A stretch of 64,000 bases of DNA, taken from the NCBI GenBank assembly GCA_031835245.1, contig JAVKOQ010000032.1, positions 124,001-188,000 of the forward strand, written 5' to 3'. Origin of the DNA: Balamuthia mandrillaris (lineage: Eukaryota > Discosea > Longamoebia > Balamuthiidae). Within the stretch, counting starts at the first letter, position 1. The number at the start of each line of letters is the position of its first letter. The notes below the pieces were generated by a model. That model was not told the origin of the DNA, did not search any database, and was given only the letters and a program-made list of their open reading frames with translations. Position numbers and translations under genes: made by a program. Below are positions 54,752 through 64,000 of the stretch, piece by piece.

Positions 54752-55728
54752 TCTCTATAAGTAGAGTTGTTTGTGATGGCGAGAGAGGAAAGAAGAAAAA
54801 CGAAGAGAGCAGAAGACCAAACTATTTGGTTTGTTGTTTTTGTTTGGATTGTTTTTGTTCTGAATGAAAATGTGGCTGGCTGAGAGGAAAGCGTGTTGCT
54901 TTAAATACCCATTCAAAGCCACCCCGGAAAAAAAAAAGGAGGGCCGAGAACAAAAAGATGGAAAAGAAGTACCTGTATAGTAATGCTCCACCCAAATCCT
55001 CCTCCGAATTCTCGCTGCCCCATCCCACGAAATCCCGCAGAGAGAAAAAATGGACAGGCAATAGTTACCTCAAATGGGCATGCAAGATTTGAATTTCTGG
55101 GTAAAATCATCCGGTTTTTCTGTTCTATTATTTTCGGGAGCCAATCGGACTTTTTTTACAAGCAATTTAGCCAATTAGGAATTTCCACCGATTTTACGAT
55201 TTGTAATCATCCGGATTTGCGTTCGATTTTTTGCCCCCTGAGATTGGGTGAGCACGGAGAGGAGAGAGGAGAAGAGAGAAGTATGGGAGAAGAGCGAGGA
55301 GATAGGAGAGAGCAGAGAGCAGAGAGGAGAGAGGACAGAGAAGAGAGAAGCAGAGAAGAGAGAAGAGAGAGGAGAGAGGAGAGTAGCGAGAAGTAGAAAG
55401 TGCGAGAAAAAAAAAGAAAGAAGAGAGAAGAGAGAAGCAGAGAAGAGAGAAGAGAGAAGCAGAGAAGTGAGAAGCAGGGTAGAGAGCAGACAGCAAAGAA
55501 AGCGAGAAGAGGGAAGAGTGAAGAGGGGGAGAGAGAAGAGGGGGAGAGAGAAGAGGGAGAGCAAGGAGAGGAGAGAAGCAGAGGAGTGGAGAAGCATAGG
55601 AGCAGAGACAACAGAGAGAGGAGAGAAGGTGAGAAGCAGAGATAGTGAGAAGCAGAGAAGTAGAGAAAATGAGAAGAGATCAAGGAACTAAAGAAAGGGA
55701 ACAAAAAAAAGAGAAATAAACAAACCGT
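54752..55728. other. Upstream region of the DUF4397-like gene with long purine tract
   Basis: About 980 bases between two minus-strand genes. The right half is one purine-rich tract listed separately. The left half has no coding sequence I can support. By the strand rule seen in this window, the tract is compatible with a 5' UTR intron of the secreted protein gene or the 3' end of the oxidoreductase. Confidence 0.45.
55246..55690. repeat. Irregular GAGA/AGCAGAGA purine tract
   Basis: About 445 bases almost without pyrimidines, built of GAGAGAAGAG and AGAAGCAGAGA-like units of variable length. All three frames are open over long stretches only because of composition. Confidence 0.9.
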
Positions 55729-58061
55729 TCAAAAGTCGCGCATGATCTTGTACTCCACCAAACTCTTCATCTTGCTGGCAAGCTTTCCCTCCACCCAAAC
55801 GTTTTCTCCTTTGACGATGAGGGCATTTTTTGGCCCCAACGATACGATCAGTATCCGTTGAGAGGAACGATAGCTCCTGAGCGACTTTCCTGTCTCCAAG
55901 GCCTTTATATTGGCCGCCACCACATCCGCATGTTTCTCTGCATTCTTCGTGTCGCCACAACAACAAAAAGTCAGAGAAGCACAAAAGAAGGAAGAAGAAG
56001 GAAACTAACTTGAGCAAGTTTTTCTTCCTGAATGTCAGTAATGTCGCCCAAAGCAAAGATGGTGGGATGACCAACCACTTGCAGTGTTGCCTCCACCCTC
56101 ACCAAGTTGCGGTCGGTCAAGCAACCTGTTCCCAACAACGATGACGATGAAGAGGAGTGTTGAAGAAAGTCCGTGTTGGGGCTGAAGCCAACGCAACAAA
56201 AGACGATGTCGGCTTCGATCTTGTTGCCTTGCGATGTCAGAAGATAGTTTGGATCCTCTGTGCTGACCACTTTGTCTTTCAGAAAAAGTTGGACGTTGGC
56301 AAAGCCTTCAAAAAACCTTTGGCAGTTCTTTTGTGCTCCTGTGGTTGTTTTGTTGGTTACTATTTTGCAAGAAAGAAAGAACAACGAAAGTAGAAAGAAG
56401 ACAGAAGCAAGGAGAAAGACGAACGAAGAAAGAGCCAAGAAAGCTAAGAGGGACAAAAGAAAGAAAGAAAGTCGAAAACAGAAGATGTCAAACCAGCACA
56501 AGTCCGTTCTAACAGGCCGGTGGCAGATACGATACTGAGTTTCTTGTCTGGAAAGTAATGAGCTATCTCGCCGGCAATTTCTACACCAACCGGTCCTCCT
56601 CCTATCACCGCCACTGTTTTGGCTTGCGCCAAAGCCTCATAGTGCCTATTGTTATTGTTTGTTTGGTTGTTTGCATTCAACAAGAACGAAAAGAGAAAGA
56701 AAATACAAAAAAAAGAGAAGAAAAAGCAAAAAACATACTCAGGAATAGCGGCACATAACAGCGGATTAACGACTTGAATATGGTCTGTGCTCTGAAGCAT
56801 GATGTTGTAGCGCGAACCTGTGCACAAAGCAAGATACTCGAATGGTACTTTGTCTCCGCTTTCCAAAACAACAAGGTTCTGCTCAATGTCGCTCACTGTG
56901 CCTTCCACAAACGTGCATTTGAGATACTTTCACGCGAGTGGAAGCTTTCATAAGAAATATAAAGAAGAGACAAGAAAAAAAGAAGAAGCAGCTTGAAGAA
57001 GAAAGAAGAAGAAAGAAGACCAAGAAGGAGAAACTTACTTTGGAATGAGGTGATGTCACTTTGTCGAGATGGCTGGGAGCACAGGTGCAAGAAGGAATGG
57101 AAGGCCAACACACGAACTGTGGCTTATTGTCGATTAGCGTCACGTCGAATTTGCTTTGAAGCTTTTTGGCAAGCCTAAAAGTGATGGTGAGTAAGTTACA
57201 GAAGGAAGGATGGAAGGATGGAAGGAGGCAAGGAAGAAAGGAAAGAAAAGAAAAGAAAAGAAAAGAAAAGAAAAGAAAAGAAAAGAAAAGAAAAGAAAAG
57301 AAAAGAAAAGAAAAGAAAAGAAAAGAAAAGAAAAGAAAAGAAAAGAAAAGAAAGAAAGAAAGAAAGACAGAAAGAAACGACAAGAAAGAAAGAAAGAAAG
57401 AAAGACAGAAAGAAAGAAACGACAAGAAACGACAAGAAAGAAAGAAAGAAAGAAAGAAAGTGTACAAACTTGGAACCAGCAAAACCACCGCCAACTATAA
57501 CCACCCTCTTCCTCTGCGAGAACCTATAAAACCGGTTTGCGTCCTGAAAGGGCGAGTCCCTCTCCGCAACGTGAGCAAAGACTCCTTGTTGTCTCAGCTC
57601 CTCTCCCAGTAGGATGGCTGCCTCTCTGCTGCCGGCTGGCGCGAGGGCGGAGGCCTTTTGGAGGAGCCAGTCGACCGCCTCGGAGCCGACGAAAACGGAC
57701 TCGTAGGTCTTGAGGTGATACTTTCGGTTGCGTACGTCAAAACCATTTTCTGTAAACGAGATGGTACTGAGTCAACAATAGAAGGAAGCAGAAGAAGGAC
57801 AAGAACAGATGAGGGAGAGAAGGGAGAGAGGAGAGAAGAAGTAAAGAAGAACAAGAGAGCATTACTTGGGTCTCGGATCTGTTGAACTAACGCGTCGAAA
57901 CTTGCTTGTTGTTCGTCTTCGTATTCTTCTTCTTCTTCATCGAGCTCTGTTCCTGCTTCCTGGCCGACGTGTTCTTCTTGCGGAGGGTCATGCGGCGGCG
58001 CCTCCATTCTCCTTCTCTTCTCTCCTTTCCACATCTCACGTCGACTCGGATCGTTCACCAT
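55729..58061 (-). CDS. DEP domain fused to FSP1/AIFM2-like NAD(P)H oxidoreductase
   Basis: Start at 58061 (MVNDPSRREMWKGEKRRRME). Acidic N-terminus, then a DEP domain in the second exon (YESVFVGSEAVDWLLQKA, SREAAILLGEELRQQGVFAH, FQDANRFYRF), followed in the same exon by the FAD-binding Rossmann start KRVVIVGGGFAGSK, so the fusion does not depend on splice prediction. Later exons give KFDVTLIDNKPQFVCW, DKVPFEYLALCTGSRYN, the NAD(P)H Rossmann motif TVAVIGGGPVGVEIAGEIAH, IVFCCVGFSPNTDFLQ and GHPTIFALGDITDIQEEK. This is the order of AIFM2/FSP1-type type-2 NADH:quinone oxidoreductases, which reduce quinones at membranes. TGA at 55729. Introns: (AAAAG)n at 57243-57350 (CTTTT on the sense strand) and others near 56340-56520 and 56650-56740. 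Confidence 0.85.
57238..57470. repeat. (AAAAG)n / (AAAG)n intronic microsatellite
   Basis: Pure AAAAG pentamers from about 57243 to 57350, then AAAG tetramers with GACAG and AAACGAC interruptions to 57470, inside the intron after the GGGFAGSK exon. Confidence 0.93.
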
Positions 58062-58132
58062 CGATCTGCTAAGATTTCAAACCACTAATCCAATTTCAAA
58101 GTGTGTTTTTTGTTTGTTTTACCACATTATAG

Positions 58133-59514
58133 CTAAACTGCTGTAGCGACACCGTTGAGGTCAAAAGCTAACTTTCTGTGGATAACGCTGACCATTTGAA
58201 ATACATAAAGTCAGAAAGAAGAAGAACAACAGCAAGAGAGGGAGAATTAAAAAACTGAGGAAGAACAAAATAGCAGAACGTGATAGAGAGAGGGAACGTG
58301 AGAGAGAGAGAGAGAGAATTATGATCTGAAGAGAATGAAGAAAGAAGTTTTGCAAACCTGGTACCCTCCTCTTCATACTCTTTCCTTGATATCCACTTTT
58401 GTTGTGATGTCAACACAGCGGCCAACGCGGCTCCGCCCTGCCACACGCTAAACTGCCTCTCCGCTGAGGCTACCACTCTTACATCCATCATCGCGTCCGC
58501 CAAGCAAAGCACCCCATGCCGCAAACGGGGCGCCATACCAGCAAACAAAGAGGTTCCTCCAGAGAGCACGATGCCGCGATAGAGCTGTTGTCGAATGGAG
58601 GGCTCGCACTGCAGGATTGAAGCATTGGTCATCTCATGAATGCCTTCCTTACGAGTCCCTCCTCCGTCTGAAGGAGCAGAACAGTCCGAGGCGAGAAGCG
58701 CAGGTTGAAAGAGAGCCTCTGGGACACGAAAGCGTTCGGTGTCTATGGTTACGATCTCGCCACTGGGCAGTTCGTAGTGTCTCTCTAGGGGGCAAGGGTA
58801 GGAGGCAGCAGCCAACTGCATCTCCCCGTCAAACTCCGCTGCCACGTAGCAGAGCTTCTCCTTGATGTCACGGACGTACTCCCACTCGGCAGACGTGTCC
58901 AAGGCGAAGCCTCTCTCCTTGGCAAGCAGCTCTTTGAGATATTTCGTCAAGTGATGCCCTCCGTTGGCGCTTTCTGACTGCCGCATGGCTCCCGGCGTCG
59001 CGACCAATTTGCCCTCATAAATGGCAGTGGTGGAGAGGGTTTCATGACCACAGTCCACCACCAGTCCTGTCGTAAGGCCAGCAGAGTAGAGGCTGAGCAT
59101 TGGCTGAAGGGCCACATTCATCAGGGAAGTGCGAAATAGCTCAAACATGAGCTCGGTCATTTTCTCCCGGTGGGCAATGGGGTTGAAGGGCGGTTCGCTC
59201 AGCAGGACAGGATGCTCCTCGGGCGAGGCTTTGAGTTGGTGGAAGAAGAGGTCGTGCCAAAGCAACTCCATATCATCCCAGTTGACGATGACGCCGCGTT
59301 CAACAGGTCTTCTTAGAACGAGCACCCCCCGTTTTTGTTGGGCTTCTTCTCCCACGTAATGGGGCTTTAGCTTGCCCCCAAGCAGGATCCCTGGATGCCT
59401 AAGGCGGCCGACCACCGAAGGAAAGATGCTGGAGGGGACGGGGTCGCTGGCCAGACCGGCTTTGCATGTGTCGGAACCGTTGTCAACGACGATGGCGGCG
59501 TGACCTTCTTCCAT
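58133..59514 (-). CDS. Divergent actin-like protein 1
   Basis: ATPase-fold protein with actin order and motifs: VVDNGSDTCKAGLASDPVPS, FPSVVGR, HYVGEEAQ, HPVLLSEPPFNP, REKMTELMFELF, LVVDCGHETLSTTAIYEGK, VLSGGTSLFAGMAPRL. The last coding exon, found by splicing from 58351 to an acceptor near 58184, gives GTSVIHRKLAF, matching the actin C-terminus, and ends DLNGVATAV with TAG at 58133. Start at 59514 (MEEGHAAIVVDNG) is chosen by analogy with the adjacent paralogue; ATG 59583 would add 23 residues. The actin nucleotide loops are altered (DNGS-DTCKAG for DNGSGMCKAG; DCGHET for DSGDGVT). It groups with orphan Arps rather than with a named Arp class. Confidence 0.8.
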
Positions 59515-59588
59515 GTCCTTCCCAGCATAGAAAATAACTGAAATATCTGGAATGATTTTCGTTCCTTCACTCTGCATCGACATAACAT

Positions 59589-59591
<3 letters not shown>

Positions 59592-59627
<36 letters not shown>
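59592..59627. repeat. (GA)n tract upstream of actin-like 1
   Basis: Reads CT on the strand of both flanking genes; lies between the start of one actin-like gene and the stop of the next. Confidence 0.88.
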
Positions 59628-59633
<6 letters not shown>

Positions 59634-59675
59634 AGAGTGTCTCTCATGACCCTTCGTATTTACAGTACAAACAAT

Positions 59676-60952
59676 TCAGAAACGATCGCCATGAATGACA
59701 CTGCCAGAAGAGCAAAGTCAGAGAACATAACAAAGATACTCTTGTGGAAGAATGGAGCGAACCTTGGCCCAACCTCATCGTAGTCTTTCTGCTCGACCCA
59801 TCGTTGATGACACGGTGGAAGAGACGCCAAGATAGATCCGCCCATCCACGCCGCAAACCGTCGATCCACTGGAGCAACCACTTTTACCTCCATCCGCTCC
59901 GCTTTCACTTTCTCTTTCAGCTCGTTTTGCAACCTTGCGGCCATTCCAGGAAACAAAGAAGAACCTCCCGAGAGCAAAACATTTCCAAGCAACTCCTTAC
60001 GAATCTGCAAAGGTTCATCGCCAACACCGCTGCTAGACTTCATGACAGAGTTGAAAACGATGTCTTGAATGCCGTCTTCACGATCGCCATCCGTTCCCAG
60101 CAACAGGGAAGAACGAAAGAGGAGCTCTGGGCATCTGAACCGCTCGTTGTCAAGGGTGAAGTTTTCGTAGGACCTCTCAAAAGAGGTAATGTTGGTGGCG
60201 GCCAACTTGAGCTCTTCCTTAAAGTCAGGAGCCACATAGCAGAGCTGCTCCTTCATGCTGTTCAATACTTGCCTCTCACTGCTTGCAGTCTTGGCCCAAG
60301 AAGAAGAAGAAGAAGAAGAAGAAGAGTCGCCCCTCTCTGCTATTAGCGATGCCAAGTAGTCCGTCAAGTCCTTTCCTCCATAGTCCAAACGCCGAATAAC
60401 ATCAGTAAGAGGCCTCTCCGAAGAAACAGCGACTTTGCCATCATGAAAAGGAGTGGCAGTGATGGTGTTGTAGCCACAGTCCAGAACGAGGCCGGAGGTC
60501 CATCCGGCGGCATAGAGGCTAAGCAAGGGTTGGGGAGCTATGTTCACGGCAGGAACGTTGAAGCACTCGAACATGACCTGCGTCACCTTCTCTCGATGAC
60601 TCCTAGGACTGAGAGGAGGTTCGCTCAAGAGAATGGGATGCTCCTCAGGTGCCACTTTGAGCTGGTGGTGGAAGAGATGGTGCCAGAGACCCTCCATGTC
60701 ATCCCAAATGGTGATGAGTCCTCCTTCAACGGGGCGTCTACAAAGCATGTCAATGTCGGGTCGTGAAGCCATCTCCATCGCTTCCTCTCCGACATAATAG
60801 TGCTTCAGCAACCCTTGAAGGAGACTCTCTCGTGGCGGATGGCCGACGATCGATGGAAAGACGGCACGAGGGACGTTATCGCTGGCAAAGCCAGCTTTGC
60901 AGGTGTAGGAACCGTTATCTATGACAATGGGCTGTAACTCTTGCACATCCAT
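59676..60952 (-). CDS. Divergent actin-like protein 2
   Basis: Paralogue of the downstream neighbour. ATG 60952 (MDVQELQPIVIDNGSYTCKA). Motifs: AVFPSIVGHPP, HYYVGEEAMEM, HPILLSEPPLSP, LVLDCGYNTITATPFHDGK, VLLSGGSSLFPGMAARLQ. A short final exon reached through an intron (donor in GPRFAP at about 59756, acceptor CTGGCAG near 59703) gives GPSVIHGDRF and TGA at 59676, the same junction as in the neighbour. A Ser run at 60301-60326 replaces part of subdomain 4. Loop residues for ATP phosphates deviate from actin (DNGSYTCKAG, DCGYNT), so nucleotide handling may differ. Confidence 0.82.
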
Positions 60953-61045
60953 GTCCTTCCTTCTCCTCACCGCACCGTTACCTGGCTATAATGAATATAT
61001 AGATCATTTAGGAAACTAGTAGGTTCATTTCTCTGCTTAGAATTG

Positions 61046-62441
61046 TTATCCGCTTTGGCGGTTTGTTCTGTGTTTATCAGCCGAAGGAGTGGGATGAGCT
61101 TGGCTAGGCCGACGCTTACGCAGCGTCAGCCTCGAGAAGAACAGCCAAAACCAGAGCCCAACGGCCGAGGTAAGGGCAAACATCTGTCGGAAGCGTTTGA
61201 AGCGACTGACCACAACGGGAGTGTAGCTCAACACGGTGACGATTAGGTAGATGAGGAAGGAGAAGCGGAGCAAGGCCACGCCACCCAGAATGAAGCCCCA
61301 CCAGACCAACAACAATGGCCAGAAGAAGAGAAGAAAGACTGCACCTATCGCACCTGCAATGTAGGGGTGCTTTCGTTCGCCATTAGAAAAGCAGAAATTG
61401 AAACGGAAAGAAGAAAGAAGAAGGAAGGATGAGGTACCTCACTGCTATAGTTCCAAGCAGGATCGATGACATGAGTATAGATGTAATGGGAGAGTTGGCT
61501 TTGCATATCCAAGCCCAGTTGGAAGCTTTCTGGCAAATACAAAGTCAACTGGTATAGAAAACAAACGATCAGGAACATGTCCAACCAGCGAACGACCTGC
61601 GATGCCAAACGGCGCAGTCGTCTATTGTAGAACTTGTTGTAAGGCCATGAACGCATCCATCTGTTTTATTTGTTTTGGTTGTTCAACATGCTTGAGGAAA
61701 AAGTGGAAAGAAAGGAAAGGAAAGAAGAGAAAAGTAGAATGAAGAAAGAAAGAGAGAATAAAGAAGAACCAATGCAGAGGAGGAGACATACCTTGGGATG
61801 CCATGTTTGAGAAGGTGATTCAGCTCATGCTCATTAATAGCAGCAACAACTGTTTGTCTGAACAGTAAACCATTCAGAAGCTGAAGACAACAAAAAGAAA
61901 AAGAAAAAGAAAAAAGAAAAAAGAAAAAGAAAAAGAAAAAAGAAAAAGAAAAAAAGAACAGTAAAGACGTACAAATGAACAGAAGCAAAAGAAAAGGAGA
62001 AATAAGGGATGGAGCGTGAAGGCAGAATGAAGCCTCTTCGTGCCACGCGAGGTTCGACCAGGAGACGGAAACTGCACGTTCGCGTCCCCTCAAATGCTAA
62101 ATCGAGGCCACTTATTTCCTTCCACTTTTATTATTTTCAAAGCATGAGAACTAGCTAGCAAACAAACGACACTACAAAAGAAGAAGGAGAAGAAAAAGAG
62201 GTAACAAGACAAGAAGGAGAAGAAGAAGAACAGGAAGAAGAATATGAAGAAGAACAAAACAAACCGAGAGAGAAAAGGATGGAGGAACGCCAGGAATGTC
62301 GCTGTCGAACGTGAAACGTATGTAGGTATCATCCCAACAGCAAGTGCTCTTGGTGGGCTCCAACTGCACAACCGGCGAGTCATATATCTGTACCGCCGCT
62401 ATCCCAATGCACGTCTCTTTCGTCTCTTCTTCTTTCATCAT
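61046..62441 (-). CDS. Unrecognised polytopic membrane protein
   Basis: Start ATG 62441 (MMKEEETKETCIGIAAVQIY), then DDTYIRFTFDSDIPG. Middle exons encode LLNGLLFRQTVVAAINEHEL and WMRSWPYNKFYNRRLRRLAS with a membrane segment (WLDMFLIVCFLYQLTLYLP). The last exon has three further helices (AVFLLFFWPLLLVWWGFIL, LLRFSFLIYLIVTVLSYTP, LTSAVGLWFWLFFSRLTL) and a basic tail to TAA at 61046. Introns carry CTTTTT and CTT on the sense strand (61890-61955 and 62170-62260). Joins between exons 1, 2 and 3 are uncertain. I could not match a family. Confidence 0.6.
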
Positions 62442-62836
62442 TTGCTACTCTTCTTTTGCTGTGCTACATTGCTGCATCATTTGTACAGAAACCACCACGT
62501 CATCAATGTCCACAAAAATGAGTACACACGTCATCGTTGTCGACAATATTGCTGCAACATTTGTACAGAAACCACCACGTCATCAATGTCCACAAAAATG
62601 AGTACACACGTCATCAATGTCCACAAAAATGAGTACACACGTCATCAGTGTCCGCGTAAAATGCCAAATTCACCACAAAGAAAATCCACAGAGAACTGGC
62701 GGAAAGGAGGAAAGCTTGGCGTTCCAAAACTTTTTTTTCTAAAATTATTTATTTATTTTCTGTGTGTCTCTCTCTCTCTCTTCTTTTCTTCTTCTAGTTC
62801 ACTGTTTTTTTTTTTGAAAGAGTTCAAAAAAAAAAG
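62442..62836. promoter_or_regulatory. Divergent upstream region with ACGTCATC repeats
   Basis: Between the membrane protein start and the universal stress protein start. Holds a minisatellite, a GTCGAC at 62539 and a CT tract near 62767-62782 on the sense strand of the stress gene. The repeated ACGTCATC resembles half CRE sites and matches elements in the S28/FAD synthase promoter. Confidence 0.5.
62468..62660. repeat. Tandem minisatellite, 80-base and 31/32-base periods
   Basis: A unit starting ATTGCTGCA-CATTTGTACAG occurs at 62468 and 62548 (period 80). Inside it a shorter block, ACGTCATCAATGTCCACAAA plus a following AATGAGTACAC, repeats again so that ACGTCATC occurs at least five times. 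Confidence 0.88.
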
Positions 62837-64000
62837 ATGTGGTTGTTCAAAGGCAAAGCTGGCCCCACGACGGAGGGGGAGGGGCAGGACGTGGCAGCGA
62901 AAGGAGTCCATGTGGTTGCCATCGATGAGTCCAGGGACGCTGAACATGCTTTCCAGTGGGCCGCTGATAATTTGCCAAAAGTACATCACTCAGCTGGCTT
63001 GACGTTCTCCTCTTTCTTCTGATATTGTTGCTCTTCTTGCTTCTTTCGTTTGTTGACGTGGTGGTTCCGTTGTAATTCTGCTTGTTCTTCTTTTTTCTTC
63101 TTCTTGTTCTTGTTCTTCTGCTTATTGTGCTTCTGTTTCTTCTCGTTCTTCTTCTTCTCGTTCTTCTTCTTCTCGTTCTTCTTCTCGTTCTTCTTCTTCA
63201 TCTTCTTCTTCTTCATCTTCTTCTTCTTCTTCTTGTTCTTCTTCTTCTTCTTCTTCTTCTTCTTCATCTTCTTCTGCTCCTTCATGTCCTTCTCCTTATC
63301 CACCCCTCTTCCACCTCTTCTTCCTCTTCCTTTTCTTTCCTCTAACGGACCTCCAAACGACAAAGGGAGATCGGTTTATATTAGTGAACGGAGTGTTTGC
63401 CTTTCCGAGACAAGGAGAGGCGATCAACCCGCTGGTGGAGCTGTTTCCCTCCACCTCGCCGAAGGAGTTCGAGGAGTACACCCGCCTCCAGAATAACTAT
63501 CAAACCAAACTGTTCGACTACTACCGGGAGAAATGTAACACAGCAAAGGTACCCTTGCATAGAGCATCTTCGCTTCTTTCTTTCTCTCCGTCGCTCGTTT
63601 CGTGTTTGTTCTCTCGCTCTGTTGCTTTTATCGCTTTCTGCTTCTCTTCCTCTCTTCTCCCTCTTGTCTCTTTTCTCTACTCTCTCTTCTCTCATCTTTC
63701 TCGTCCCGTTCACTCTCTGCCCTTCTCTCCATCTCTTCTGCTTTGCACAGCTCTTCTGAGCAGAAATGAACAAAACAGAGAGATTGCACCTTTCTCTCGG
63801 TAAAGTACAAAGGATCGGGGGACTTGGGGGAGAGAGTATGCAACGTTGCTTCAGAGGCTGATGCCAAGAGCGTTGTGTGTGGCTCCCGAGGTTTACGTTT
63901 CATCGATAGGTTCCTTTTCTTTTTCTTTTTATGCATTTCTCGTTCAAGTTTTTTTTTTCTATTCTTCTATAGCCTCGTCTTCTTCTGCCTCTCTTTCTCC
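62837..64000 (+). CDS. Universal stress protein (USP) family, 3' end beyond window
   Basis: ATG 62837 (MWLFKGKAGPTTEGEGQDVA). Exon 1 has the USP first strand and helix (VHVVAIDESRDAEHAFQWAA-DNLPK). Exon 2 begins after CAAAG at 63366 in phase 0 with GDRFILVNGVFAFPRQGEAI and contains FEEYTRLQNNYQTKLFDYYR. Exon 3 after an AAAG near 63806 gives ERVCNVASEADAKSVVCGSR, the region before the ATP-binding GSRG/GSHG loop, and then a donor. The first intron carries a long CTT repeat (about 63080-63280). Whether the ATP-binding G-x2-G-x9-G motif is intact cannot be seen because the next exon is outside. Confidence 0.82.

Noticed and set aside
55246-55690. Overlapping frames encoding Arg/Glu-rich or Ser/Leu-rich proteins on both strands
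   Set aside because: Purine-tract composition artefact; no start context, domain or splice structure.
57238-57470. CRISPR-like regular repeat
   Set aside because: It is a simple AAAAG microsatellite without spacers, in a eukaryotic intron.
57166-57612. Lys/Glu-rich plus-strand frames over the AAAAG repeat
   Set aside because: Shadow of the intronic microsatellite in the minus-strand oxidoreductase gene.
62468-62660. Transposon terminal repeats
   Set aside because: Copies are direct, not inverted, with no target-site duplication or transposase; a minisatellite explains it.

Overview
The window is nuclear DNA of a unicellular eukaryote. Almost every long gene is split by short GT-AG introns, all three standard stop codons are used as stops, and the gene set is typically eukaryotic: receptor tyrosine kinases, F-box, SMC6, PARP16-like, actin-related proteins, bHLH regulators and GH99 endomannosidase. 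Receptor-type tyrosine kinases together with an expanded bHLH family, compact spacing and roughly even base composition suggest an amoebozoan of the Acanthamoeba/Balamuthia type or a unicellular holozoan. This is inference from gene content; no rRNA or other marker is present to settle it.

Layout. 1-8.5 kb: two divergently transcribed paralogous receptor tyrosine kinases with FG-GAP (integrin-alpha-like) ectodomains; the left one runs off the window. 9.1-18.1 kb: F-box/SPRY protein, glycine-zipper protein, S28 serine carboxypeptidase, FAD synthase, SRPBCC protein, and a DEDDy 3'-5' exonuclease. 18.2-31.7 kb: a cluster of eight bHLH genes, four on the minus strand and then four on the plus strand, flanking a PARP16-like gene and two unrecognised genes. 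All eight share one two-exon plan, a phase-2 intron at the same position and a C-terminal LPPL-x-V-x-LSQ-like motif. 32.7-44.0 kb: GH99 endomannosidase, an unrecognised membrane protein, a very small protein, an amidase and SMC6. 44.3-54.8 kb: an acidic Ser-rich protein with an apparent frame break, a four-CBS protein, an ALDH3-type membrane-anchored aldehyde dehydrogenase, an ASRGL1-type asparaginase, a tail-anchored coiled-coil protein and a secreted DUF4397-like protein. 55.7-64.0 kb: a DEP-domain/FSP1-like oxidoreductase fusion, two tandem divergent actin-like genes, an unrecognised polytopic membrane protein and a universal stress protein cut by the right edge.

The genes do not form one pathway. 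Organisation comes from local paralogue groups (kinase pair, bHLH cluster, actin-like pair) and from divergent promoters. Three shared upstream regions carry notable sequence: a GA tract between the kinases, a duplicated ACGTCA-rich module between S28 and FAD synthase, and an ACGTCATC-rich minisatellite upstream of the stress protein. Simple repeats are abundant. Those inside introns are pyrimidine-rich on the sense strand of the host gene in every case I checked, which helps to predict introns and transcription direction.

Exon junctions were read by eye from GT/AG and frame. They are firm for the bHLH genes, where the arithmetic closes, and approximate for the large genes.
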